DNA from: Burkholderiaceae bacterium | GTDB lineage: Bacteria; Pseudomonadota; Gammaproteobacteria; Burkholderiales; Burkholderiaceae_C | Direction: 5' to 3' | DNA: 64,000 nucleotides | NCBI GenBank assembly: GCA_016790515.1 | Contig: JAEUOY010000077.1 | Location: forward strand, 1-64,000 | Shown: positions 17,368 through 27,649 of the stretch, in pieces | Position numbering within the stretch: position 1 is the first letter of the stretch | How the letters are laid out: each line of letters starts with the position of its first letter | Made by a program: the position numbers and the translations under genes | The notes under the pieces: generated by a model | The model's input: the letters and a program-made list of their open reading frames with translations, nothing else | Database searches by the model: none | What the model was told of the DNA's origin: nothing

Positions 17368-18247
17368 GGCAGCCGGCGGCCGCGCCGTGGCGCGGCGGGC
17401 GAGGCGCCGGGCTTGTTGGCTCGCGCCGGCGATCGCGCTCGGTCTGGCCTGCACGATCGGCGCGGCCGGCGCAGCGCCCGCGGTGCCGGCCGCGCCCGGG
17501 TCCGCGGTGCAGCTGGAGGCGCTGACCTGGCCCGAACTGGCCGAGCGCGTCGCCGGCGGCGCCACCACCGTGCTGGTGCCGATCGGCGGCACCGAGCAGA
17601 ACGGCCCGCACATGGTGCTGGGCAAGCACAATGTCCGCGTCAAGGCGCTGGCCGAAGGGATCGCCCGCGCGCTGGACCACACGCTGGTCGCGCCGGTGCT
17701 GGCCTATGTGCCCGAGGGCGCGATCGACCCGCCGGCCGCGCACATGCGCTTTGCCGGCACGATCTCGATCCCCGAGGCGGCGTTCGAGTCGCTGCTCGAA
17801 TCGACCGCGCGCAGCCTGCGCCGCCACGGCTTTCGCGAGGTGGTGCTGCTCGGCGACCATGGCGGCTACCAGAAGAGCCTCGACAAGGTGGCCGGCAAGC
17901 TGAACCGCGAATGGGCCGGGGACCCGGCGGCCAGCCGCTGCCGGGTCCATGCGCTTTCCGAGTACTACCGCGCGGCACAGGCCGGCCATGCCGAGCTGCT
18001 GGCGGCCAGGGGCTTCGGCGCGGCGGAGATCGGCAGCCATGCCGGGCTGGCCGACACCGCGCTGACGCTGGCGATCGATCCGTCGCTGGTGCGCCTGGAC
18101 AAGCTGCAGCAGGCCGCCGCGGCCGGCCAACGCGGCGGCGTCTACGGCGATCCGCGCCGCGCCACCGCCGAACTGGGCCAGCCGGGCGTGGACCGCATCG
18201 TCGCCGCATCGGTGGCCGCGATCCGCGAGCGCACGCGATTGCGCTGA
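17360..18247 (+). CDS. Creatininase-family amidohydrolase with signal peptide
   Basis: A 295-residue protein with a twin-arginine-rich N-terminus and hydrophobic signal (residues about 12-38, ending near GAAPAVPA), then the creatininase fold: [15 protein letters not shown] with the metal-binding Glu and His, [10 protein letters not shown], and [17 protein letters not shown]. Family members are zinc enzymes cleaving cyclic or linear amides (creatinine, formamides). The signal places this one outside the cytosol. Substrate unknown. Confidence 0.85.
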   Translation: MTEAAGGRAVARRARRRACWLAPAIALGLACTIGAAGAAPAVPAAPGSAVQLEALTWPELAERVAGGATTVLVPIGGTEQNGPHMVLGKHNVRVKALAEGIARALDHTLVAPVLAYVPEGAIDPPAAHMRFAGTISIPEAAFESLLESTARSLRRHGFREVVLLGDHGGYQKSLDKVAGKLNREWAGDPAASRCRVHALSEYYRAAQAGHAELLAARGFGAAEIGSHAGLADTALTLAIDPSLVRLDKLQQAAAAGQRGGVYGDPRRATAELGQPGVDRIVAASVAAIRERTRLR

Positions 18248-18345
18248 ACGCAGCCGTCACCCGCCCGGCCGCGCCTGTGCGGGCCCGGCGCCAGGGCCCG
18301 GCAGCCTCCTAGAATGCCCGGTTGACTTCAAGGCGGAAGGTTCTC

Positions 18346-19662
18346 GTGATCAAGCATTTCGTTGGCAGGAAGCCCGCCGCCGGCCTGGCGGCATTCGCGC
18401 TCGCTGGCCTGGCGGCATTCGCACTCGCCGGCCTGCTGGCGGCGCCGGGGCTGCAGGCCCAGCCGGCACCGGCAGCCGCGGCCGCCGTCTCACCGGTGCC
18501 CGGCATGCCGCCGGTGCCCGATCCGCGCAACCTGTACAGCGAGGTCGCGGCCGACAAGCTCAGCCCGGCGCTGCGTGGCGACCTCGAGCGGATCTACGTG
18601 CCCAACCTGCGCAGCAACTCGGTGTCGGTGGTCGATCCGCACACGCTGAAGGTGATTGGCAGCTTCAAGGTCGGCATCGGGCCGCAGCACATCGTGCCGT
18701 CCTGGGACCTTCGCACGCTTTGGGTGACCAACAACGCCGAGGGCCGCACCGACGGCAGCCTGACGCCGATCGACCCGCGCACCGGCCAGCCGGGCGCGCC
18801 GGTGGCGGTGGACGACCCGTACAACATGTACTACACGCCCGACGGCAAGTCGGCGATCGTCGTTGCCGAGGCGCGCAAGCGGCTCGATTTCCGCGACCCG
18901 AAGACGATGGCGCTGCAGTACTCGATCGACGTTCCAGGCTGCCCCGGCATCAACCACGCCGATTTCGCGATCGACGGCCGCTTCGCGATCTTCACCTGCG
19001 AGTTCTCGGGCACCATCGCAAAGATCGACCTCGTCAACCGCAAGGTGCTCGGCTACCTGCAGCTGAAGATGCCGCAGACCCGCTTCAAGGAGAGCAAGGC
19101 GCCCAACCCGGGCGCTGCCAACGTCGCCGGCAAGGTCTGGGAGCCGGGCGAGACCGAGATCTGCACCGTGACCAAGGGCATGCCGCAGGACATCCGCAGC
19201 TCCCCCGATGGCAAGCGCTTCTACATTGCCGACATGCACGCCGACGGCGTGCACATCGTCGACGGCGAGTCCTTCACCCAGGTCGGTTTCATCACCACCG
19301 GCATCGGCGCGCACGGGTTGTACCCCAGCCGCGACGGCAAGCGGCTGTACGTGGCCAACCGCGGCTCGCACAAGATCCATGGCCCGCGCCTGGCCAACGG
19401 CGGCGTCACGGTGATCGACTTCGCCACCGAGAAGGTGGTCGCGCGCTGGGCGGTGCACGGCGGCGGCAGCCCCGACATGGGCAACGTCAGCGCCGACGGC
19501 AAGTGGCTGTGGCTGGCCGGGCGCTTCGACGACGTGATCTACCGCTTCGACACCGCCAGCGGCGACATGGTGCGCATCAAGGTCGGCGGCGAACCGCACG
19601 GGCTGACGGTGTGGCCGCAGCCCGGCCGCTACTCGCTGGGCCACACCGGCAACCTGCGCTGA
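18346..19662 (+). CDS. Exported YncE/YVTN-type beta-propeller protein
   Basis: A 438-residue protein with a Sec-type signal (core GLAAFALAGLAAFALAGLL, cleaved after GLQAQ) and a seven-bladed YVTN propeller: IYVPNLRSNSVSVVDPHTLK, LWVTNNAEG, QDIRSSPDGKRFYIADM and RLYVANRGSHKI. Such periplasmic propellers act as scaffolds or in quinoprotein and cytochrome contexts; no enzyme partner is adjacent. The GTG at 18346 is chosen because GGAAGG lies 6 bases upstream; a TTG at 18322 is the alternative. The hydrophobic core of the signal is encoded by a 24-bp tandem duplication. Confidence 0.82.
   Translation: MIKHFVGRKPAAGLAAFALAGLAAFALAGLLAAPGLQAQPAPAAAAAVSPVPGMPPVPDPRNLYSEVAADKLSPALRGDLERIYVPNLRSNSVSVVDPHTLKVIGSFKVGIGPQHIVPSWDLRTLWVTNNAEGRTDGSLTPIDPRTGQPGAPVAVDDPYNMYYTPDGKSAIVVAEARKRLDFRDPKTMALQYSIDVPGCPGINHADFAIDGRFAIFTCEFSGTIAKIDLVNRKVLGYLQLKMPQTRFKESKAPNPGAANVAGKVWEPGETEICTVTKGMPQDIRSSPDGKRFYIADMHADGVHIVDGESFTQVGFITTGIGAHGLYPSRDGKRLYVANRGSHKIHGPRLANGGVTVIDFATEKVVARWAVHGGGSPDMGNVSADGKWLWLAGRFDDVIYRFDTASGDMVRIKVGGEPHGLTVWPQPGRYSLGHTGNLR
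18382..18429 (+). repeat. 24-bp tandem duplication in a signal peptide
   Basis: Two adjacent 24-bp copies (18382-18405 and 18406-18429) differ at two bases and both encode GLAAFALA. They lengthen the hydrophobic core of the propeller protein's signal peptide in frame. Confidence 0.85.
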
Positions 19663-19681
19663 ACCACGCGCCGGCGCCATC

Positions 19682-20590
19682 GTGAAGCTGCTTCTCGACT
19701 CCTTCTGGCGCGCCGCTGCCTATTGCCTGCACCCGCGGGTGATCGGCCTGTCGGTGCTGCCGCTGCTGATCGGCGTCGCGCTGGCCCTCGGTCTGAGCTG
19801 GCTGTACTGGGAATCGGCGGTGGCCGGCGTGCGCGCCACGCTGGAGAACTGGCAGCTCGTCGACGCGGCGCTGAAGTGGGTCGAGACGCTGGTCGGCGGT
19901 TCGTTCCGCGCGGTGCTGGCGCCGCTGATCGTCGTCGGCCTGGCCGCGCCGGTGATCGTGCTGGTGTCGGTGCTGCTGGTGGCCTGGCTGATGACGCCGG
20001 CGATCGTCGACCTGGTCGCGATGCGGCGCTTCCCGGCCCTGGTGCGCAAGCAGGGTGCCGGCCTGCTGGCCAGCCTGTTCTGGTCGCTGGCCTACACGGT
20101 GATCGCGGGCATCGCGCTGGTCGTCACCGTGCCGCTGTGGCTGATCCCGCCGCTGGTGCTGGTGGTGCCGCCGCTGATCTGGGGCTGGCTGAACTACAAG
20201 GTGATGAGCTTCGACGTGCTGGCCACCCATGCCAGCGCCGACGAGCGCCACCGGCTGATGCACGAACACCGGCTGCCGCTGCTGGGCATCGGCGTCGTCT
20301 CGGGCTACCTGGGCGCCGCGCCATCGCTGCTGTGGGCCTTCAGCGCGATGACGCTGGTGCTGGCGCCGGTGCTGATCGTCGTGTCGGTCTGGCTGTACAC
20401 GCTGGTGTTCGGCTTCTCGGCGCTGTGGTTCGCCCACTATGCGCTGGCCGCACTCGCGAAGATGCGCGGTGTGGCCGATCGCGAGGCGGATCGCGAGGCC
20501 GATCGCCCAGGCGGCGCGGGCCCGGTGATCGATCTCGAAGCGCCGAAGCCCGCCCGACCGCCGACGGCCTTGCTGCCGCCCGACCGCTGA
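19682..20590 (+). CDS. EI24-domain (CysZ-like) membrane protein
   Basis: A 302-residue protein with four to six long hydrophobic segments (about residues 20-42, 78-105, 125-165, 215-260) and the EI24/CysZ arrangement (N-terminal LLLDSFWRAAAYCLHPRVI). It starts at a GTG. CysZ imports sulphate in enterobacteria, while betaproteobacterial EI24 proteins are mostly uncharacterised. The C-terminal 45 residues are a charged tail with a DREADREADR duplication. The next gene begins 20 bp downstream. Confidence 0.8.
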   Translation: MKLLLDSFWRAAAYCLHPRVIGLSVLPLLIGVALALGLSWLYWESAVAGVRATLENWQLVDAALKWVETLVGGSFRAVLAPLIVVGLAAPVIVLVSVLLVAWLMTPAIVDLVAMRRFPALVRKQGAGLLASLFWSLAYTVIAGIALVVTVPLWLIPPLVLVVPPLIWGWLNYKVMSFDVLATHASADERHRLMHEHRLPLLGIGVVSGYLGAAPSLLWAFSAMTLVLAPVLIVVSVWLYTLVFGFSALWFAHYALAALAKMRGVADREADREADRPGGAGPVIDLEAPKPARPPTALLPPDR

Positions 20591-20609
20591 CCCACCGACG
20601 ACATCCGCG

Positions 20610-21407
20610 ATGCCCGACTTCGGCCTGATCATCATCGGTGACGAGATCCTCTCCGGCAAGCGCCAGGACAAGCACCTGCCCAAGGTGATCGAGCTGCTCG
20701 CCAAGCGCGGCCTGGGACTGGCCTGGGCGCGCTACGTCGGCGACCACCGCGGCCACATCACCGCGGCGCTGAAGGACGCCTTCGGCGGCGGCGACATCGT
20801 GTTCTGCTGCGGCGGCATCGGCGCGACGCCCGACGACCACACCCGCCAATGCGCCGCCGCAGCGCTGGGCCGGCCGCTGGCCCTGCACCCCGAGGCCGAG
20901 GCGCTGATCCGCGAGCGCATGCAGGACACCGCGCGCGAGCAGGGCATCGCCTACCAGCCCGACCGGCCCGACAACGTGCACCGGCTGAACATGGGCGTGT
21001 TCCCCGCCGGCGCTTCGATCATCCGCAACCCGTACAACAAGATCCCGGGCTTCTCGGTCGGCGAGGTGCATTTCGTCCCCGGCTTCCCGGTGATGGCGCA
21101 CCCGATGATCGAGAGCCTGCTCGACGGCCGCTACGCCGCGCTGCACGGCAGCCAGCTGCAGGCCGAGCGTTCGGTGATCGTGATGGGCTCGATGGAGGCC
21201 ACGCTGACGCCGCTGATGGAGGCGATCGAGGCGCGTTTCCCCGGCATCAAGGTGTTCAGCCTGCCCAGCGTCGACCACCCGACCTATGGCCGCCACATCG
21301 AGCTCGGCGTCAAGGGCGCCCCCGCCGCGACCGGGCCGGCATTCGACGCCTTGCTGGTCGGGCTGCGCGAACGCGGCACCCAACTAGGCCCCGAAATGGT
21401 GCGCTGA
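20610..21407 (+). CDS. Molybdopterin-binding / CinA N-terminal-like protein
   Basis: A 265-residue protein with the MoCF-binding fold: LIIIGDEILSGKRQDKHLPK at the start, then CCGGIGATPDDHTRQCAAAA, matching the molybdopterin-binding domain of MoaB/Mog and the N-terminus of CinA. The CinA nicotinamide-nucleotide amidohydrolase domain is absent. Such stand-alone proteins are often annotated as competence/damage-inducible CinA-like, but their reaction is unproven. It is followed by the glnA control region. Confidence 0.85.
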   Translation: MPDFGLIIIGDEILSGKRQDKHLPKVIELLAKRGLGLAWARYVGDHRGHITAALKDAFGGGDIVFCCGGIGATPDDHTRQCAAAALGRPLALHPEAEALIRERMQDTAREQGIAYQPDRPDNVHRLNMGVFPAGASIIRNPYNKIPGFSVGEVHFVPGFPVMAHPMIESLLDGRYAALHGSQLQAERSVIVMGSMEATLTPLMEAIEARFPGIKVFSLPSVDHPTYGRHIELGVKGAPAATGPAFDALLVGLRERGTQLGPEMVR

Positions 21408-21433
21408 GCCAATCCCATTGTGGTGCATTCGAT

Positions 21434-21450
21434 GGCTCTTATTTGGTGCG
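21434..21450 (+). promoter_or_regulatory. Candidate NtrC binding site upstream of glnA
   Basis: GGCTCTTATTTGGTGCG matches the NtrC consensus TGCACY-N4-TGGTGCA at both conserved cores, with a perfect TGGTGC right half. A second TGGTGCA half-site lies at 21421. Both are 70-100 bp upstream of the sigma-54 promoter, a suitable enhancer distance, and NtrC is encoded downstream at 24893. Confidence 0.55.
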
Positions 21451-21522
21451 TTGCTGCCGGCCGCGCCGCCTGTCGACGCACTGTTTTGCAGTGATCGAGA
21501 CGGCCCTGCCGGCTCCGGTCGC

Positions 21523-21538
21523 GGGCATGCTTTCTGCT
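21523..21538 (+). promoter_or_regulatory. Sigma-54 (-24/-12) promoter of glnA
   Basis: GGGCATGCTTTCTGCT fits the sigma-54 consensus TGGCAYR-N4-TTGCW, with the invariant GG at 21524-21525 and GC at 21536-21537 at the correct spacing; two non-critical positions differ. The promoter is about 100 bp upstream of the glnA ATG, consistent with nitrogen-limitation control. Confidence 0.75.
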
Positions 21539-21635
21539 ACATTCTTGTGCGCCCTGCGGGACCAGCCTTCCGTACTGGCCTGCCTGCAAACACCTCATCC
21601 CCCCCTGCAATAAGCGTCCTGCTAGGAGATCCCTG

Positions 21636-23051
21636 ATGGCAAAGACCGTCGCCGATGTGATGGCCATGGTGAAGGAAAACGAAATCAAGTTCGTCGATTT
21701 CCGCTTCACCGACACCCGCGGCAAGGAACAGCATGTTTCCGTGCCCGTCTCGCACTTCGATGAAGACAAGTTCACGTCGGGCCACGCCTTCGACGGTTCC
21801 TCGATCGCCGGCTGGAAGGGCATCGAGGCCTCCGACATGCTGCTGATGCCCGACCCGAACACCGCCAACGTCGACCCGTTCTTCGAAGAGCCGACGCTGC
21901 TGCTGACCTGCGACGTCATCGACCCCACCGATCACAAGCCCTACGAGCGCGATCCGCGCAGCCTGGCCAAGCGCGCCGAGGCCTACATGAAGAGCACCGG
22001 CCTGGGCGACACCGCCTACTTCGGCCCGGAGCCCGAGTTCTTCGTCTTCGACAGCGTGCGCTGGAACATCGACATGTCGGGCTGCTTCTCGAAGATCGAG
22101 AGCGAGGAAGCCGCCTGGAACACCGGCAAGGAATACGAGCACGGCAACTCGGGCTTCCGCCCGGCCGTCAAGGGCGGCTACTTCCCGGTGCCGCCGGTCG
22201 ATTCGGGCCAGGACCTGCGCTCGGAGATGTGCCTGATTCTCGAGAGCCTGGGCATCCCGGTCGAGGTGCACCACCACGAGGTGGCCAACGCCGGCCAGAT
22301 GGAGATCGGCACCAAGTTCAGCACGCTGATCCAGCGCGCCGACTGGCTGCAACTGCAGAAGTACGTGATCCACAACGTGGCCCATGCCTACGGCAAGACC
22401 GCCACCTTCATGCCCAAGCCGATCGTCGGCGACAACGGCAGCGGCATGCACGTGCACCAGTCGGTCTGGAAGGACGGCAAGAACCTGTTCGCCGGCGACG
22501 GCTATGCCGGCCTGAGCGAATTCGCGCTGTTCTACATCGGCGGCATCATCAAGCATGCCCGCGCGCTGAACGCGATCACCAACCCCGGCACCAACAGCTA
22601 CAAGCGCCTGGTGCCCGGCTTCGAGGCGCCGGTCAAGCTGGCCTATTCGGCGAAGAACCGCTCGGCTTCGATCCGCATCCCCTACGTCGCCAACCCGAAG
22701 GGCCGCCGCGTCGAGGCGCGCTTCCCCGATCCGCTGATGAACCCGTACCTGGGCTTCGCCGCGCTGCTGATGGCCGGCCTGGACGGTGTCGAGAACAAGA
22801 TCCACCCGGGCGAGGCCGCGACCAAGGACCTGTACCACCTGCCGCCCGAAGAGGACGCGAAGATCCCGACCGTCTGCGCCAGCCTCGAGCAGGCGCTGGA
22901 CTACCTGGACAAGGGCCGCTCGTTCCTGACCAAGGGCGGCGTGTTCACCGACGCCTACCTCGACGCCTACATCGATCTGAAGATGCAGGAAGTGACCCGC
23001 TTCCGCATGGCCACGCACCCGGTCGAGTTCGACATGTACTACACGCTTTGA
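21636..23051 (+). CDS. glnA: Glutamine synthetase type I
   Basis: A 471-residue GSI-beta enzyme that makes glutamine from glutamate, ammonia and ATP, forming dodecamers in the cytosol. Clear signatures are [39 protein letters not shown] and the ATP/glutamate flap region [13 protein letters not shown]. The adenylylation tyrosine is present in [10 protein letters not shown], so activity can be tuned by GlnE. GGAG precedes the ATG. Transcription should depend on the sigma-54/NtrC elements upstream, with ntrBC following in the same direction after a terminator. Confidence 0.97.
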   Translation: MAKTVADVMAMVKENEIKFVDFRFTDTRGKEQHVSVPVSHFDEDKFTSGHAFDGSSIAGWKGIEASDMLLMPDPNTANVDPFFEEPTLLLTCDVIDPTDHKPYERDPRSLAKRAEAYMKSTGLGDTAYFGPEPEFFVFDSVRWNIDMSGCFSKIESEEAAWNTGKEYEHGNSGFRPAVKGGYFPVPPVDSGQDLRSEMCLILESLGIPVEVHHHEVANAGQMEIGTKFSTLIQRADWLQLQKYVIHNVAHAYGKTATFMPKPIVGDNGSGMHVHQSVWKDGKNLFAGDGYAGLSEFALFYIGGIIKHARALNAITNPGTNSYKRLVPGFEAPVKLAYSAKNRSASIRIPYVANPKGRRVEARFPDPLMNPYLGFAALLMAGLDGVENKIHPGEAATKDLYHLPPEEDAKIPTVCASLEQALDYLDKGRSFLTKGGVFTDAYLDAYIDLKMQEVTRFRMATHPVEFDMYYTL

Positions 23052-23086
23052 TGGCAGCGGTGGCCAGCGGCCACCGGCCAAGCGAA

Positions 23087-23109
23087 GGGCGGCGCGGGCC
23101 GCCCTTTTT
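23087..23109 (+). terminator. Rho-independent terminator after glnA
   Basis: GGGCGGC pairs with GCCGCCC across a four-base loop (GCGG), followed by five T residues. It lies 36 bp after the glnA stop. Confidence 0.9.
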
Positions 23110-23177
23110 CATGGCCGGCGCTGGGCGACAATGACCGGGCCAGGCGTTCCCCTCGGGACGTCGACCGACGAAACGCG

Positions 23178-23699
23178 ATGAATCGCTGCACGAGCTTCCT
23201 GTTCATGGCCGGTGCCTGCGGCCTGGGCCTCGGGGCCCCGCCACCCGCCGAGGCGCAGTCCGCCGTGGTCTACCGCTGTCCGGGACCGCCGGTGCTCTAC
23301 ACCGATGCGCTGAGCGTCGACGAGGCCCGTTCGCGCGGCTGCCGCACGATCGAGGGGGCGCCGGTCACCGTGATCCAGGGTCCCAAGGCGCGGCCGGCCG
23401 GCGGCGGCGCGGCCAGCGCCGCGTCGGCCGCGCGTCCGGGCGAGGCCCGGATCGATCCCGCTGCGCAGCGCCAGCGCGACAGCGACGCGCGGCGCATCCT
23501 CGAGTCCGAGCTGCGGCGCGAGGAGGACAAGCTCGCCGCGCTGAAGCGCGAGTACAACAACGGCGAGCCCGAGCGCCGCGGCGACGAGCGCAATTTCGCG
23601 AAGTACCTCGAGCGTGTCGAGCAGATGAAGGCCGACATCGTCCGCAGCGAGAGCGACATCGCGGCGATCAAGCGCGAACTGGCCAAGCTCGCGCCATGA
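23178..23699 (+). CDS. DUF4124-type exported protein with coiled coil
   Basis: A 173-residue protein with a signal peptide (residues 1-26), a short DUF4124-like module with paired cysteines (VYRCPGPPVLYTD, then SRGCRTIEG) and a long charged helix at about 95-170 that should form a coiled coil. Small proteins of this kind commonly lie between glnA and ntrB in betaproteobacteria. Their function is unknown. Its stop overlaps the ntrB start as ATGA, so the two are coupled. Confidence 0.8.
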   Translation: MNRCTSFLFMAGACGLGLGAPPPAEAQSAVVYRCPGPPVLYTDALSVDEARSRGCRTIEGAPVTVIQGPKARPAGGGAASAASAARPGEARIDPAAQRQRDSDARRILESELRREEDKLAALKREYNNGEPERRGDERNFAKYLERVEQMKADIVRSESDIAAIKRELAKLAP

Positions 23700-24856
23700 G
23701 CGGGCTCGGCGTGACCCCGCGCGGCGAGCCGTCGCGCTACGATGCCTTCGACCTGCTGGCGACGATGGTGACCGTGGTGCAACCCGACGGCGCGCTGCTG
23801 TTCGTCAACGCGATGTTCGAGAACGTCGCCGGGCTGTCGCGGCGCACGCTGATGCGCAGCAGCCTGTTCGAGTGGTTCGTCGACGGCAGCCAGTTGCGCG
23901 AGACCATCACCGCGGTGGCCCGCAACGAGATCGCCACCGGCCGCTTCGACGGCGTGATTCGGCGCGCGCCGGTGGCCAGCCACGAGCACCTGCCGGTGCA
24001 CGTGATCGTCACCCAGATCGATCCCGGCGCCGAGCGCGTGCTGGTCGAGATGCTGGAGATCGAGCAGCAGACCCGGCAGGACCGCGAGGAGCGCGCGCTG
24101 GGCCAGGTGCAGGCCAACAAGGAGCTGATCCGCAACCTGGCGCACGAGATCAAGAACCCGCTGGGCGGCATCCGCGGCGCGGCGCAACTGCTGGCGATGG
24201 AAGTCGGCCACCCGCAGGGCCGCCGCAGCGACGACCCGCCCGGGCGTGGCGGCGCCGGCATCGGCGGGCTGAGCCCGCGCGAGCTGACCGAGTACACCCA
24301 GGTCATCATCCACGAGGCCGACCGGCTGCAGGCCCTGGTCGACCGGCTGCTGGCGCCGCACCGCAAGCCGCATGTGGTCAGCGACGTCAACATCCACGAG
24401 GTCTGCGAGCGCGTGCGCTCGCTGATCCTGGCCGAGTTCCCGCGCGGCCTCGCGGTGCTGCGCGACTACGACATCTCGATCCCCGACTTCCGCGGCGACC
24501 GCGAGCAACTGATCCAGGCGGTGCTCAACATCGCCCACAACGCGGCGCAGGCGCTCACCGACCGCATCGCCGCGGGCGACGCGCAGCTGACGCTGCGCAC
24601 CCGGGTCACGCGCCAGGCGACGATCGGCAAGCGGCGCTACCGACTGGCACTGGAATTGCATATCGAGGACAACGGGCCGGGCGTGCCCGAGGACATCCGC
24701 GATCGCATCTTCTACCCGCTGGTCTCGGGTCGCGATGGTGGATCGGGCCTCGGGCTGACGCTGGCGCAAACGTTCGTTCAGCAGCATCAGGGCACGATCG
24801 AATGCGACAGCGAGCCGGGCCGGACCGTCTTTCGCATCGTGATCCCGCTGCCCTAG
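23696..24856 (+). CDS. glnL: Nitrogen sensor histidine kinase NtrB (GlnL)
   Basis: A 386-residue soluble kinase: N-terminal PAS domain (residues about 15-125), DHp helix with the phospho-accepting His150 in NLAHEIKNPLGGIRGAAQLL, and a HATPase domain with N-box NIAHNAAQAL, EDNGPGVPE and GGSGLGLTLAQ. In the cell PII protein switches it between phosphorylating and dephosphorylating NtrC according to nitrogen status. A glycine/arginine-rich insert of about 25 residues (about 172-198) interrupts the two DHp helices, longer than in enterobacterial NtrB. ntrC follows 36 bp downstream. Confidence 0.93.
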   Translation: MSGLGVTPRGEPSRYDAFDLLATMVTVVQPDGALLFVNAMFENVAGLSRRTLMRSSLFEWFVDGSQLRETITAVARNEIATGRFDGVIRRAPVASHEHLPVHVIVTQIDPGAERVLVEMLEIEQQTRQDREERALGQVQANKELIRNLAHEIKNPLGGIRGAAQLLAMEVGHPQGRRSDDPPGRGGAGIGGLSPRELTEYTQVIIHEADRLQALVDRLLAPHRKPHVVSDVNIHEVCERVRSLILAEFPRGLAVLRDYDISIPDFRGDREQLIQAVLNIAHNAAQALTDRIAAGDAQLTLRTRVTRQATIGKRRYRLALELHIEDNGPGVPEDIRDRIFYPLVSGRDGGSGLGLTLAQTFVQQHQGTIECDSEPGRTVFRIVIPLP

Positions 24857-24892
24857 CGGCAGCGCCAGCTCCCGGCCACAGGCCGCCGCCGC

Positions 24893-26410
<1,518 letters not shown>

Positions 26411-26424
26411 GCCGCAGCGCCGCG

Positions 26425-27192
26425 TCAGCCGGTCAGCTCGACCAGCACCGGCGCGTGGTCGCTGGGCCGCTCGTTCTTGCGCGGCAGCTTGTCGATCCGG
26501 CACGCCGCCACCTGCGGCCGCAGCGCCTCGCTGACCAGGATGTGGTCGATGCGCAGGCCCTGGTTCCTGCGGAATGCCAGGTTGCGGTAGTCCCACCAGC
26601 TCCAGCTCTTCGGCGGCTGCTCGAACAGCCGGAACGCGTCGACCAGGCCCAGCGTGCACAGGGCGCGGAAATGCGCGCGTTCCTCGTCGGTGCAGTGGAT
26701 CTGGCCGGCCCAGGCGACCGGATCGTGGACGTCGCGATCCTCGGGCGCGATGTTGAAGTCGCCCATCAGCAGCAGCCGCGGATGGCGGCGCAGCTCGTCG
26801 GCGACCCAGGCCTCGAGCGCGTCGAGCCAGGCCATCTTGTAGGCGAACTTGTCGGAGCCGGGCGCCTGGCCGTTGGGAAAGTACGCGCCAATCACCCGCA
26901 GGTCGCCCAGCGTCGCGGCGATCACCCGCGCCTGCGCGTCGTCGAAGCCGGGGATGTTGCGGATCACGTCGGCGGGTTCGCTGCGCGACAGCAGCGCGAC
27001 GCCGTTGTAGGTGCGCTGGCCGAACCAGACGCTGTGCCAGCCCGCCGTGTTGATCTCGGGCTGCGGGAACCTGTCGTCGGTCAGCTTGGTTTCCTGCAGC
27101 ACCATGACGTCGGGCTGCTGCGCTGCCAGCCAGTCGAGCAGTTGCGGCAGGCGCACGGCCAGCGAGTTGACATTCCAGGTGGCGAGTTTCAA
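26425..27192 (-). CDS. xth: Exodeoxyribonuclease III (AP endonuclease family)
   Basis: A 255-residue Xth/ExoA-type nuclease on the minus strand, convergent with ntrC with only 14 bp between. Catalytic features are MKLATWNVNSL, the metal-binding Glu in VLQETKL, GDFNIAPEDRDVHD and the final SDHAPVLVEL. It cleaves abasic-site DNA and degrades one strand from 3' ends during base-excision repair. Confidence 0.93.
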   Translation of the reverse strand: MKLATWNVNSLAVRLPQLLDWLAAQQPDVMVLQETKLTDDRFPQPEINTAGWHSVWFGQRTYNGVALLSRSEPADVIRNIPGFDDAQARVIAATLGDLRVIGAYFPNGQAPGSDKFAYKMAWLDALEAWVADELRRHPRLLLMGDFNIAPEDRDVHDPVAWAGQIHCTDEERAHFRALCTLGLVDAFRLFEQPPKSWSWWDYRNLAFRRNQGLRIDHILVSEALRPQVAACRIDKLPRKNERPSDHAPVLVELTG

Positions 27193-27649
27193 GGCGTTCC
27201 TACTCTGCTGTCTTCATCGAAGCATTCTTCGCGGATTCCGCTGGGTACCCTCTGGCATGCGCGCCGGACCCTTCCGCCGCAGCGCCCGGCCCTGCCGGCG
27301 GGCCACGTCGTTGCAGGCATCCTACATGGAGCCGGCGGCGCAGGCTCCTGTGACATTCGGGGGCCGACCACGCGCGGCCGCCCGCCACGATCGCCGCCGT
27401 GCGGACGCCCGGCTGGCTGCCGGCGAGGATCGCGGTACCCGCCGCGGCTCGCCGCTCCGCCCCGATGCCGCCCCGGCGCCGCAGAGGTCCCGATCGATCC
27501 GCGACCCCGCCGCAGCGAACGGCTGGCCCAGGCGCCGCGAGCGACGTCGCCTCGCTGGCGACCCGCGGCACGCCTGCTGCGGCGCAGCATCGAGTGACCA
27601 CCGGGTTATTGAGTACTCTAGTCCTATAGATGACATCTACAATCCCGGC
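27193..27649. other. Gene-free stretch between xth and the GntR gene
   Basis: About 450 bases hold no frame I can support. The last 50 bases carry two palindromes, GAGTACTC (27611-27618) and TAGATGACATCTA (27627-27639), and presumably the divergent promoters of xth and the GntR unit. Composition of the rest is as GC-rich as the coding DNA, so a decayed gene is possible. Confidence 0.5.
27627..27639. promoter_or_regulatory. Candidate GntR operator
   Basis: TAGATGACATCTA is a perfect 6+1+6 palindrome ending 10 bp before the GntR-family ATG at 27650. It lies in a short AT-richer pocket of a GC-rich region. Autoregulation by the adjacent gene is inferred from position. Confidence 0.5.

Noticed and set aside
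21478..21496. CACTG-TTTTG-CAGTG inverted repeat upstream of glnA as an NtrC site
   Set aside because: The half-site spacing is two bases too long for the NtrC consensus; the TGGTGC elements upstream fit better.
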